From NCBI RefSeq assembly GCF_910592395.1, contig NC_088318.1, positions 18,476,349 to 18,540,348 of the forward strand: DNA of 64,000 nucleotides, given 5' to 3'. Below, one piece after another: positions 54,203 to 64,000 of the stretch (within the stretch, counting starts at the first letter, position 1; the number at the start of each line of letters is the position of its first letter). Both the position numbers and the translations under genes were made by a program. The notes under the pieces are model-generated. The model saw nothing but the letters and a program-made list of their open reading frames with translations, was not told the origin of the DNA and did no database searches. This stretch comes from Lineus longissimus (taxonomy: Eukaryota; Nemertea; Pilidiophora; Heteronemertea; Lineidae).

Positions 54203-55437
54203 AAAATTTTGCTGTTGTGGTCCAGAGTACTGATCAAACCTAGACCTGTTATCTGGCTTATAGGATTGGAACGGGTAGGGTTGAGGACATCGAGTGTCCT
54301 GACGAAACTGTTGACCATTATCTGATGGCTGATAATGGGACGGAGAAAAGGGTGGCGCTGGAGGCCTTACGGGCATGAAAGTAGGGTTCATCCCACGACT
54401 GACCATGTTCTGGTAAGTATAACAGTTTCTCCACACATGATTGGGTTTGTGGCAGAAATAACAGACAATGTTGGAGGTGGCACGACGGGGAGAGTTACCA
54501 GAACGAGAAATACCATAGGAACCCTGAGAACGACGACTGTCCCTACATGGGGATCTCCTGATACACGATGACTATAACGATAACGGTCTCTAGCCGGACT
54601 ACGACTAGGACGTCTAGACTGATGACTCACAGGAGATGGCGAACTTGAACGGTAGTTCGAGCTATATGTACGAGCACCAGTATCAGAGTTGGACTGTGGT
54701 TGACTAAAATGAACCTGAGGTTGAGTCCTGACCTCTATAGACAAATCTTGCACTTCTGTGCGAAGAGCAGCAAGTTGCTCAGTGAGCCTGTCAACTGCGC
54801 AAGCACTACTGTTAGTGGATGCACTAGCAGTGGTCACATGGACCTGATCAGTGATAAATGATACCTGCTTATTAGCAGTAGTTGGCCTGTCTGGCTCAGA
54901 AAAATCTAAATATTGTTGAGCACGTTCAACGAGAACTGCCACGTCTGCATCTGCAGGGGCAGCCATGATGACTGCTGCCTGACAATTGGTAGGCAAAACC
55001 TGTAAGAATTTGTCTCGAACCTGGACCTCATTATAATGAATACGCTGGGCTGCTAAGCGTATCTTATTGAGAGTCATTTCGGCTGAATCGCCTGGGGTAT
55101 GGGAAAGAGAATGAAAATGCTTGACATTGGCAAAATTTGAATGGGTTGGACTGAACCGCTGCATAAACTGTGCTCTGAGATTAGCGATAGTGGGGAAAAC
55201 TTTTCCCTCTGCCCACAGACGTGCTTTGCCACGAAGTCTAGCCTTGAACAATGTTATGATATGAATCATCTCTGCAGCATTTGCTGGCTCGTGGAGATTG
55301 TGGAAGTGAAGGTAGTCCATAAACGATAAGATATGTGCATGACAAATGTCATGGTCGATCACTTCACCATCAAACAAAGGAGGTAGAAAATCGGTGCCCC
55401 TGAAAGCAGGTGGTGCTGGATCTGCTGGCCCTTCCAT
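54200..55437 (-). CDS. gag: Gag of the Ty3/gypsy element, with one internal frame break
   Basis: Starts at ATG 55437 (MEGPADPAPPAF). The first part has the retrotransposon Gag helical domain (LRGKARLWAEG, LRAQFMQRFSPTHSN, DKFLQVLP), then an Arg/Ser-rich segment. The nucleocapsid zinc knuckle CYFCHKPNHVWRNC (C-x2-C-x4-H-x4-C), at about 54470-54425, is in the -1 frame relative to the N-terminal part. The change of frame falls within about 54545-54580, in an Arg/Ser-rich stretch without a slippery heptamer, so it looks like a one-base loss in this copy or a sequencing error. The frame then closes with TAG at 54200-54202. Confidence 0.85.
54203..54209 (-). promoter_or_regulatory. -1 ribosomal frameshift heptamer at the gag-pol junction
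   Basis: On the element strand the last gag codons read CAA AAT TTT TAG. A AAT TTT matches the slippery pattern X XXY YYZ, directly before the gag stop. Slipping back one base gives AAA TTT TTA and enters the pol frame, which is open from about 54233, giving a 34-base overlap. No downstream pseudoknot was modelled. Confidence 0.8.
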
Positions 55438-56419
55438 TATTACTGTAAAGGGGTAAAAGTTAGTTATGAAGGAATAAAAAGTCAGGTATTTGGGAAGCAA
55501 AAGTTAATTTCTTCTGAAAAGGAAATGCAACATTAAAGGTTGGGTTGGTCCGTTGTCTATCTTGCTGTAACAGGGCAAAGCTAAACAAAGTTCATATTAT
55601 AGATATACAGTTGTCAAAATCCTCGGGGTCCGGTTCCAGTCAGTTTGCAATAACGAGTGAAAATTTAAGATTAAATGCATTAAATGCTATGAATCGACTG
55701 ATATTGCAAAGTATTGTACTATACTCTGCCAAAATTGAAATGATGCACAAAAATATTGTCTTATTACTAATTAGTTTATAAAATGTCTTTCAAAACAGTT
55801 AATATAAATGACTATCAAAAAGTTTACAAATGTCTCTCAAAAGTTTATAAAATGTCTTTCAAAAAGTTGATAAAATGTCTCTTTTAAAACTGCAACGCTG
55901 GATCAGCTGGAGCCTGGAACGGTATCGGATCTCGAGTAGACATCAGGGCGAATTGAAGAGTATTCTGGCTGCTGGGCACATCATCCGTGAACGTTATCAC
56001 ATGTCATGATGTAGAAGTTGAATAGTTCGGTACACACAGAGATAGACGTGTACTATGCGTACTGACGAAGACGGTGTCCGTCAATCGATTAAACAAAAAT
56101 GCTGCGCTCACACTCACAGTGATTCATGGCGATCACAGTGATTTATAACGAAAGTGACGATATATAAATATAATGAAATTCGCACTTACGTCACGAACAG
56201 TTTAAAAAAAAATTCACGATTTTATAAATATTATATTGACAAACGAACGTCACTATTCTGCCTCCCGATGAAATGAGCGAGTTAGAAATCACGTAGGTGT
56301 ACACGTAATGTACATAATGGACTGCAGTAGCACTAGCACGTGGCGTGAAAAACGGAGTCCTCGGTTAATAGAATCTGCTCCAAGACTGAAACGCATCCGG
56401 ACTCACTGTCACGAATTGA
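55438..56419 (-). other. Leader between primer-binding site and gag
   Basis: About 1 kb with no long open frame. At 55782-55886 an imperfect tandem motif recurs at about 30-base spacing: AAATGTCTTTCAAAA, AAATGTCTCTCAAAAG, AAATGTCTTTCAAAAAG, AAATGTCTC. Such leaders usually contain packaging and dimerisation signals; that role is inference. Confidence 0.6.
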
Positions 56420-56439
56420 GAGTCCTGGGAAGGTCGCCA
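56420..56439 (-). promoter_or_regulatory. tRNA primer-binding site
   Basis: Directly inside the 5' LTR the element strand reads TGGCGACCTTCCCAGGACTC. Its complement has the form of a tRNA 3' end: T-stem CCTGG, acceptor strand GAAGGTC, discriminator G and CCA. The GGTCG-CCA ending resembles animal tRNA-Arg, a primer used by several insect gypsy-like elements. The isoacceptor is not certain. Confidence 0.75.
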
Positions 56440-56927
56440 TGTTGTATTTGCACAGGTTACAAACGTAATAAGTCCTGAATTTGCCTTCTAACGTCCGGAT
56501 CCTTTATTCTAACACTGCTTCACAAAATTATACACACCAAAGTCATAATTGATAAAATAGTTCGTCGGGATGACGATTCGTGCACGTGATTATAAAATAC
56601 TCGTAAAATACTCGGGAGACTGGAATAACTCTCTATCGCTCTCTTCTCTCTTTCTGCCGAGCGCGTGCGGACAGCTGTTTTGTATTCACGCGCAGCTTTG
56701 TCTGCACCAATCAGGGGGCAACGTTGATGCGTCTCCATCCAATGAGGAGCCGCATCAATGCTGACGTAATTGATCACGCTGGGGAGAATGGAGGATTAAA
56801 AGTAGACCGTGGGAATTTTCACAGGTATCTTATCTGAACCCAATTCCAATAATCCCGCACACTTAATTCCAAGAATTACACATTACAGTGCTACTCATAA
56901 GAAAGGTTTTACAATTACTATACAACA
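56440..56927 (-). repeat. 5' LTR of the Ty3/gypsy element
   Basis: 488 bp, identical by eye to the 3' LTR and carrying the element's promoter. A CCAATCAG box and a second CCAAT lie in the middle, and GC-rich GCGCGTGCG and GCACGTGAT words occur nearby, but the transcription start was not located. Confidence 0.97.
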
Positions 56928-56931
56928 ATAC

Positions 56932-58004
56932 TGTGGTTGTGTAGTTGTTTGATTGTCTGTTAGTGACCCACATCATTATATTAAAAGGCTTTTGTTTATT
57001 TGTTGACTGTACAGTAGGGTACATGTAGGTATGCCAATTTATGGCAGAGTTTGGAATGTTTTTTGCCATAATATATCTCTATATATCTAACATTTTTCTG
57101 GTTTTTTTTCAATTTCCTCCTCTGAGAGTGATGTGTGATACTGGACCTACACCGAGGACTGCTTTGGAACCCTCAGTGATCAGAGTTACTCCGTCTTCGA
57201 TCAGTAGAGGAACCATTGCAATCTACTCTCCGCTCCTTCAGAGAGTCGAACCCACAAGTTCAAACTTTCACAACCGCACCCAGAAGACCATTCCCCTCCT
57301 CTATCAAGGACAATGTCACAACCTGAACAGGTCTTTCTGCTACATTAACATAGTCGTTCCTTCTTGGAGCCGGCATTCTTCTTTCGACTGAAGACAAAAT
57401 GTTCCGAGGCTGCCTTGCCGAGTATTGTCCTTGGTTGTCCTTTGGAGATGATAGTTTGATGATTATCAAACGACATTTGAAAGCCAGAGGTTCCAATCAG
57501 ATTGAGATATATTAACTAGCCGCCAGCTAGTTAAATATAGGGTACAAACTGCCTTCTCACCAGGTGCCTGGCATTAGAGAGGAGTTTGGAAGTAAAGATT
57601 GTCTCATAAGCCAAAGCTGGTTGGCCCTTTCAGAGGGGTGACACTATCATAAACAAGCTTCACATATTGGAGGATTGCTTCACAATGCAGAACAGAGATA
57701 AACCAAAACACAAACTGAATCTATAATCACGTTTTATCTTTCATATAAACAACATTGGGATCCAGCCCCAAAAGTCAGTTCAAGGATGTACAATATTGTA
57801 TCATATCATACGGCAAAAATATACAATCTAATTAAGAACCAGGGGTCACATCTTATCTTATGTTGACACGGAGCCAAACTCTGACCAGTAACTAGCTTTT
57901 TGGGCAGGGGGGCCTAAACACCGCTTCAGTCTGCCATCAGTATGAACATCTGTATTAATAACACCATTTTTGGTGGGCTGTCCTCCCAGCATTGGCTCTA
58001 AGAA
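56932..58004. other. Region between retrotransposon and rotatin 3' end
   Basis: Before the insertion this sequence followed the Mpv17-like gene directly, so its left part may be that gene's 3' untranslated region. A plus-strand open stretch at 57134-57391 (Ser/Thr-rich, ending in TGA) and a second at about 57352-57515 (containing MFRGCLAEYCPWLSFGDDSL) look partly coding, but no family or splice context was recognised. The right part is presumably rotatin 3' UTR. Confidence 0.4.
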
Positions 58005-61000
58005 CTACTCCTGCAGGGTTGCCAGAACAGCCTCAATGTTTGTGAAAGTCTGAGCCTCGAAGTTTCCTCTTTCTGCCATTTTGTCCAAACAACCATTCAA
58101 GTGGCGACCGACGTTGAAGTTCTTCATGACAACTTTAGCCTGGAAGAGAAACAATATAGCTGTCAGAGAAATCTCCCGGTAAGATTACTCTATGTCAATC
58201 TACTTTAATATTGAGAAGTCCAATCTTACCTTCTGATTATTGTAGATTAGTGCCCAGAGGGCTGATGCAGCAGCCGTTCTCACTCCCTCTGTTCCATGAT
58301 TGATACACTTCAGGAAACAAGGAATAACATTTTCTGAAATTGAAAAATGAGTTCTGAAGTTTCTTTTTGAGATTTTTTTCTAAAAATTGTTTTTTCTTCA
58401 AAAGAGGAAAAATTATTTTCTTTCATCATAAAATTTTTTTCTAAATTTTTTTTCAAAAGTTGTAAAAACATTTCCAAAAATTTTTTTCTCAGAATTTTTC
58501 AAATAACAAATTTTTTTTCGATTTTTTTCTCTTCAGAATTTCTAACAAATCACCAAAAAAAATGTTGCCGTTTACTGCAGAAGGATGAAGAATGACTTAC
58601 CGTTTGCCAACAGTTTTGGTTTATTGAGTGAATGGAAAGAGAGATTCCTGAGAGAAAGTACAGCATGGTGTTGACACAGAGCAGATGTACTGCTCGAGTA
58701 TTCAAGGAGGAGGTCCACCGAGTCTGGAAGAGAGGTCAACAATATGTATTACACCAAGGGGACATTACACGCAGACAACAAAATCTCTGCTCTACAGTTT
58801 CAAACAGCAACATTTCCTTACCTTTTATTTTCATGATCATCTGCTGGCCTTCATTTGTGAATGACAGATTTGCCATAAGATGGAGCCACCGGAGTTCTTG
58901 TGCAAACTTCTCTTTCTGTTTCTTCATCTTGTTGGGGGCGAGGGTGGAGAATTTGTGAAGGAAGTTACTCTAGAAAGAATAAGATATGGATATGAATATT
59001 TCATCACAAGCAAGGGGTGAAACTTTCTCTGGTTTGACCTTAATCCTCCCGCCTGATGTTTTTGCCAATCTTCCCCAAAATCGAAATATTCTGTACTTGA
59101 GCTGATCTCACTAACCTTCCAGAGAATACCTCTACATTCCGACATGCAGCTGACGGTTGCTAGGATACTGAAGCTCATCTTGATGTGTTGTTGGTTGTCC
59201 TTGGATTGCTCTCGACTCGCCAGCTTGATGAGGCAGTGGATGAGAGAGTTACTGCTCAACTGAGGTTTCATCATGGGAAGATCTGCTAATACCCCGAGGG
59301 AAGTGTACGCAAGGGAACTACACGCTGCAATGGAGTGCCAAGAAGGTCAATTATGTCTTCATACATACTCTACACCAATGAATGCATCACAAGAGCAAGG
59401 GTTCACCACAGCACTTGGTCAATACAATGACCATGTCCACGTTAACACCTTCAGCGCCGAACCACTTAGATCTACGTGGCCCAAATCCCCCTCCCTTTGA
59501 GCTGGTTATCGGAGTCTCATGGACTTCATGAAAGAACTACGCCATCGCCATCTTCAGGGCAACGTAGGAACTGAAAATACCGTTTGGTCTCTTCAGTTCC
59601 TGCCTTGTCCTGAAGATGGCGATGGCGTAGTTCTTTCATGAAGTCATTTAAAGTTCTGAACTACGCCATCGCCATCTTCAGGGCACGGTAGGAACTGAAA
59701 AGACCGTTTGGCCTTTTCAGGACCTTCCTTGCCCTTTTCAGTTCCTCCCTTGTCCTGAAGATGGCGATGGCGTAGTCCTTTCATGAAGTCCAGGAGACTC
59801 CGATAATCAGCTAAAAGAGAGGGGATTTGGGCCACGTAGGTCTACGTGGTTCGGCGCTGAAAAGGTTAAGAAGGAGGAAGAATGTTATGTGAGACATACC
59901 TAAGTTACATCTAGCTGTAAATGTTGCCAGAAGTGACAATGTTGCAGTCATGAGTTTTGGTTCCATCTGACACCATGCCCAGAGTTTGTGGATCGTGTTA
60001 CTCAGGTTGCACTTGTAGAATGATATCTGCAAGAGAGGGGAACGATACAAAGTTACTCTTGGATGACTGGTGATAGTCGGGAGGTACAGTATCAACTGGG
60101 TCCTAACCGTACAACTGGAAGTCACAGAAAGCTACTGCAAAGGGAATTGGCCATGAAGCCATTGAGGAAATGACAAGTACACACTTTGTTGGAATCTTTA
60201 TCAGTCGAGGAAAGAACCTGGTTCTGGCTTGGAATGTAATTGCTTGACAGGCTGAACCAAGATAGCAGCATTTCCTTACCTTGATTTCTTCATTCTGATA
60301 CATGAAGTTCCTTACAAGGTCATAGGTCAGAATCAACTCTGACATGAAAGTCTCGTCCTGAAAATGATCAAAACAAGGTGAGATAAAAACAAAGAGAATC
60401 TCAAAGACAGTCGGTTCAACATGTGTACCACGGAAAGAACAGTCAGAACATGAATTATTCACATCAATCATTATAGAGTCATTGTCATACCTTCTTCTTG
60501 GATGCGGCAGTCCTGTTGAGTTGCACAGCTTCTGCGCTGAGCTTGGTGTGGGTGTGCTTGATGTGTTCGGATATACTCTCGACAAGACCAGCTGAAAATA
60601 CACAACAAGCTTTCTTTGAAACATAAACATTGATCATGCTAGCACGAGGACAAGCCTCATTATCATAATGGCATCTGCTTCACCTGTGATACAACTGGGT
60701 CAGATTTGTGGGCTGATGCAGCTCGTGACTATAAGAAAAGGACAGCACCCCAAGGATCACTCAACATGTGTATCTAAAGTGTTGTTCTTTACCATCTAAA
60801 GCATTTTGTTTCGCATCGGCACTGACGGCCAACAAACATTTCAGGCCACCAATCACAGCCAACTTCTCAACCTGGCACTGCTCGGTCGGCTTCAAGGCGA
60901 TGACGTCATAGGCTGCTACCAAGGTCTCACACAAGATGGCACCACTGGCTGATGAGGAATCTGACAATAGAAAGACATGGATTATATATTGGACCTCTAG

Positions 61001-63893
61001 ACTGAAAAAGTCAGTATTGATGAGTAGTTGCTACCTCATCCCAGAGCAGAATGAATGCTCCAGGAGAGCAAGATGAAGATGGCAATGGGTGTTTTAACAT
61101 GGTAGTGATAACTTACTAGTAATGAGACAGGATGTCCTGACTGATTTCAGCATGTCACCAACAGTTGGCTCCTCTGTAAATTCTTCCACACCATTGTTTT
61201 TCCTCCCTTCCTCCTTCATGAGGGTCGCAAGGAAATTCAAACTTGCCACACGCAGGTCCAGTGGTTCCTTGGATGAAATGATAGTGGTCAGAGACTCTGC
61301 AAGAGATGGATGTGTCATAAGAATTTACATAAATACAAAAGACCAATAAATAAATCCTTGCCCAAAACATTTTAGCAAGTGTATCTTCCTGAGAGACACT
61401 TTTCTGTGACAACCTGTAAGGACTCACCGCAAAAGATCTCCCAATTGGCCACAAAGACAGGTGTGAGGTCAGTCAGAGCATCCTGGGGACTGAGCGTCAA
61501 CAAGGCTGTGAACAGATTATAGACGGACGTCTGCATCAGATAGCATGCTGGCTGTAGCTCAGGATGTGCTGCAAGAAAGTAAACAACTTCAATCATCAGG
61601 AAGAAAAACTGAGGATGAACATAATAATGCCTTACACAAAGATAACTCTGTTTACGTGTTCAGGAGTCACAACCTTACCTTCACTTTTCACAGACAGTAA
61701 TTTTGCAATTTTCTTCATCCTCTCGGTGTCGGAGATGAGTTCTGCCCTGTACTCGCCATCGTGTGCTGCGCAAGTCTTCATCAGAGTCAGGATGCTGGCA
61801 TACATGTCCATGATGGCCGAGAATGACAGAAGGTAACTCTTCTCGGGAGACGCAGTAATCTCTGTGATGTAGGCATCAAGGAGTTCATCTTCCAACATGC
61901 TGCAATGAAAGAGTGTTTACATTGGAGACACGTTGCTTAGATCGCTTGACCAACTACCATTACCTAGTGACAGCCAGCGCAAGTCATTGTCAGAGAATGC
62001 ATTACTCTTACCAGTGGAGCAACTGCAGGATATTCTCTCTATGCAGGAACATCAGACTATCCTCCGTTGCCAAGGTGATGAGGTTGGACAGCAGACGACA
62101 GATGGAGGCGATGAGAGACGGTGCTGCTACTGCTTGGTATTCTGTCTGGTCTGTGTTCTGGGAGCCTGGGCTTCCCTCTCTGGACGACTGGCCTTGAAGA
62201 GATGAGATGACAAGTATTCAGGTCATTGGTGACAAAGAGAAGGACAGGGTCAGCATTGTAAGCATGAACACCTACTGTAAACCCAGCCAAGTTCACTGCA
62301 TCAAGAGCTCACCTTGACCTGGTATCCTTGCATTGCCATTAGAAGGCATTCCCCGAGGAGAAGCCCTGGCTTGCCTTGACCCTGGTCTGTTCCCTGGGGG
62401 CGTCGCAACATTTCTTGGAGTCCCCTTGCTTGAGCCACTTTCCCCCGAGGCACTCCTGCTGTCAGAGGAGGGACTGAGACCTATGGAAGACGCGGAGCTG
62501 CCACTGGGGCCTCTGGTGGAGCTGGGGGGCCGTGGGACACTGCCACCTTCGGCTGGTGTCGATGTCATCACCTGAAATTGAATGCAGTGTTGGAGAATCG
62601 AGCATTGGGAGAGTTGGTACAAACTCATTTTTTCTGTGTTTTTTAGAGGAAGACACCTCTGTGTGACGTACCTTATGGATTGATTCCTGGACGGTAGTAT
62701 TGGCCACAGCAATAGCACTCTGGTTGCTTGATGAGTGACTCGAGGAAGATGCTGAAAAAGACAACAAATCCTAAACCTCAGTATTCAGGTCGTTGTGATT
62801 CACACAGATTTTGACAAGACAACAATAGAAAGATGACAACTGTGTCTTACCTGAAGTGATGAGAGTCGACTGTGAGCCAACTGACGGCAACTGGCCAGCG
62901 ATACAGACTGGCTGTATGATGGGATGAGTGTAGTAGTTGGACAGGACCGTCAGCAACTCGTGGTAGAACTGGCTATGATGTAGCAGAATCAGGAGGGCAG
63001 ATACTCCAGCGAGGGACACCTGGAAGTCAACGACAACATTTGAAATACAACGCCAGCACTAAGTTACATGAACAGGATTTGGAATCTTACCAGTCCAATA
63101 ACCGAGGTCAACAAATATGGAAGACCTAACTAAGAAGAACTCACGCCAGTGTCTTCATTCCTGATGACTGGTCCTGTCCACCTATCTTGAATAGCTTCCA
63201 TCATACCACTCGGCATGGGCTGGGAGGTCAGGTTGGTCAGGAGAAGGGCAGCCTGGAAAAGAACTCATAGATGAAGAATGGAGAGGAGATGGATCAAGTC
63301 CACCCCAATGTAGGACAAAGTTTGTCTGGGAAAAGGACTGTACCTGTTTTCTGACGATGCTGCACTCAGTCTGATCCAATAGTATCTCAAGGGCAATGCC
63401 CCAAATTCCACCAGGAAGATGTTGACAACAGGTCACCATGGTAACACGTCCGACTTCTGTGGTCGTCATGCCAACAGCAATGCCAAGTCCAGCCGCCCGC
63501 ACCTGTGAAAAGGAACCATAATCAATTATATGACTTGAGCGCATTGTAGTAAACAGACCCCTATCATGGTCTTCTTTGAGAGCCACACAACTTTGTCTTT
63601 CATTTCATCCTTGTCTGTCACGAGTCTGACTTACCGTGGGGTCCCTGTAAGCCCACAAAGGCAGCAGCCAATCAAGTCCAGGTTGACCACCGCCTTGTTC
63701 CGACTTCTTGGTGGCGTGCAACCACTTCATAGGCCATTGCTGAAAGCACAGAGCACAGATGAATAGCAAACCAGCAGATACAGAAATGCTTGTACAACAT
63801 GTGTTCTCTCACCATCTCCACTCTTACCCGTCTTGTTGCCTTCAGACCTTGTAAGGAGGAGCACAACCAGTGGTGTGGTCAAGTTTTGCTTAA
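58005..63893 (-). CDS. RTTN: Rotatin, C-terminal part (5' end outside window)
   Basis: Large armadillo-like protein of centrioles and cilia, needed for centriole elongation and left-right patterning in vertebrates. Exons in transcript order: 63893-about 63826 (tentative), 63739-63635, 63502-63344, 63252-63145, 63019-62851, 62751-62672, 62571-62313, 62192-62012, 61899-61679, 61568-61428, 61296-61117, 60960-60793, 60591-60491, 60357-60280, 60026-59900, 59282-59116, 58969-58822, 58723-58601, 58333-58230, 58139-58005. From 63739 onward phases agree and give about 870 codons. Recognisable parts: VRAAGLGIAVGMTTTEVGRV with CCQHLPGGIWGIALEILLDQ; a Ser/Pro/Gly-rich segment about 62313-62571; and the terminal AAASALWALIYNNQKAKVVM repeat. 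The first listed exon ends one phase off its successor, so its donor is wrong or an exon is missing. Human rotatin is over 2,200 residues, so more than half lies beyond the right edge. Confidence 0.85.
58343..58562. repeat. T-rich low-complexity stretch in a rotatin intron
   Basis: Long runs of T and A (repeated TTTTTTTCTAAAA and TTTTTTTCAAAA forms) fill most of an intron. It is simple-sequence DNA with no other feature. Confidence 0.8.
59446..59865. mobile_element. TTAA-flanked foldback MITE, copy B
   Basis: A 420-bp element in a rotatin intron, between TTAA at 59442-59445 and 59866-59869. It has the same outer arms as copy A (CTTCAGCGCCGAACCAC ... CTACGTGGCCCAAAT) and the same two internal hairpins built on CTACGCCATCGCCATCTTCA. 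The second internal hairpin contains an extra short duplication around CTTTTCAG. It does not touch the neighbouring exons. Confidence 0.85.
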
Positions 63894-64000
63894 CCTGGGG
63901 CAAATCATATTCCAAAACAATAATGATGTCGATTCATGGTCATAATGATTGGCTTAAATTGAGAATCAAATTTGAAGAAAATCAGACCTTGTTTGAAAAT
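63894..64000. other. Right edge, inside a rotatin intron
   Basis: Sequence upstream of the first visible rotatin exon. No feature is seen in the remaining 107 bases. Confidence 0.4.

Larger units (their letters stand above)
47886..56927 (-). mobile_element. Ty3/gypsy LTR retrotransposon, nearly intact
   Basis: A 9,042-bp element transcribed leftwards. The LTRs (47886-48373 and 56440-56927) start TG and end CA, and appear identical over 488 bases. The target duplication is ATAC (47882-47885 and 56928-56931). Order from the 5' LTR: primer-binding site, about 1 kb leader, gag, -1 frameshift site, pol (protease, reverse transcriptase, RNase H, integrase), spacer, 3' LTR. Integrase after RNase H places it in Ty3/gypsy. 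I see neither an envelope-like frame nor a chromodomain. Pol is fully open, but gag carries one apparent frame break. Identical LTRs indicate a very recent insertion. Confidence 0.95.

Overview
The window is animal nuclear DNA. Its genes are intron-rich, with GT-AG junctions whose reading phases close exactly, and the spacers are AT-rich. ACATGTACATGT and TAGGCCTAC words recur, as in many marine invertebrate genomes. No gene fixes the clade. A marine invertebrate, perhaps an echinoderm or hemichordate relative, amphioxus or a spiralian, fits best.

Layout. 1-12.8 kb: mostly gene-poor, with a 48-bp minisatellite (about 6.47-6.99 kb) and two weak minus-strand exon candidates. 12.8-17.4 kb (+): lysyl-tRNA synthetase, including an alternative exon that supplies a mitochondrial presequence. 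18.5-20.3 kb: two DNA transposons, one inserted inside the other, each with an intact target-site duplication. 21.1-23.0 kb (-): an OTUD6B-type deubiquitinase, divergent from RABGGTA (+, 23.5-27.1 kb), the Rab geranylgeranyltransferase alpha subunit. 27.1-29.1 kb: short duplications and a TTAA-flanked foldback MITE. 29.1-44.9 kb (-): a TDRD12-like piRNA-pathway gene of up to 40 coding exons and about 2,600 residues. It carries three Tudor regions, a helicase core, a CCCH finger, armadillo-like repeats and a CS domain. 46.0-47.7 kb (+): an Mpv17-like membrane protein gene with a duplicated second exon, one copy of which has lost a base. 47.9-56.9 kb (-): a nearly intact Ty3/gypsy retrotransposon with identical 488-bp LTRs and a canonical -1 frameshift signal between gag and pol. 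58.0-63.9 kb (-): the 3' part of rotatin (RTTN), truncated by the window edge, with a second copy of the foldback MITE in one intron.

The host genes do not form one pathway: they cover translation, deubiquitination, Rab prenylation, piRNA-type transposon control, an organelle membrane protein and centriole/cilium biology. The most notable items are the TDRD12-like domain architecture, the dual-localisation KARS exon, the damaged duplicate exon in the Mpv17-like gene, the young LTR element just downstream of that gene, and the cloverleaf-shaped TTAA MITE family. Exon boundaries were placed by hand from splice sites and phase, without alignments.
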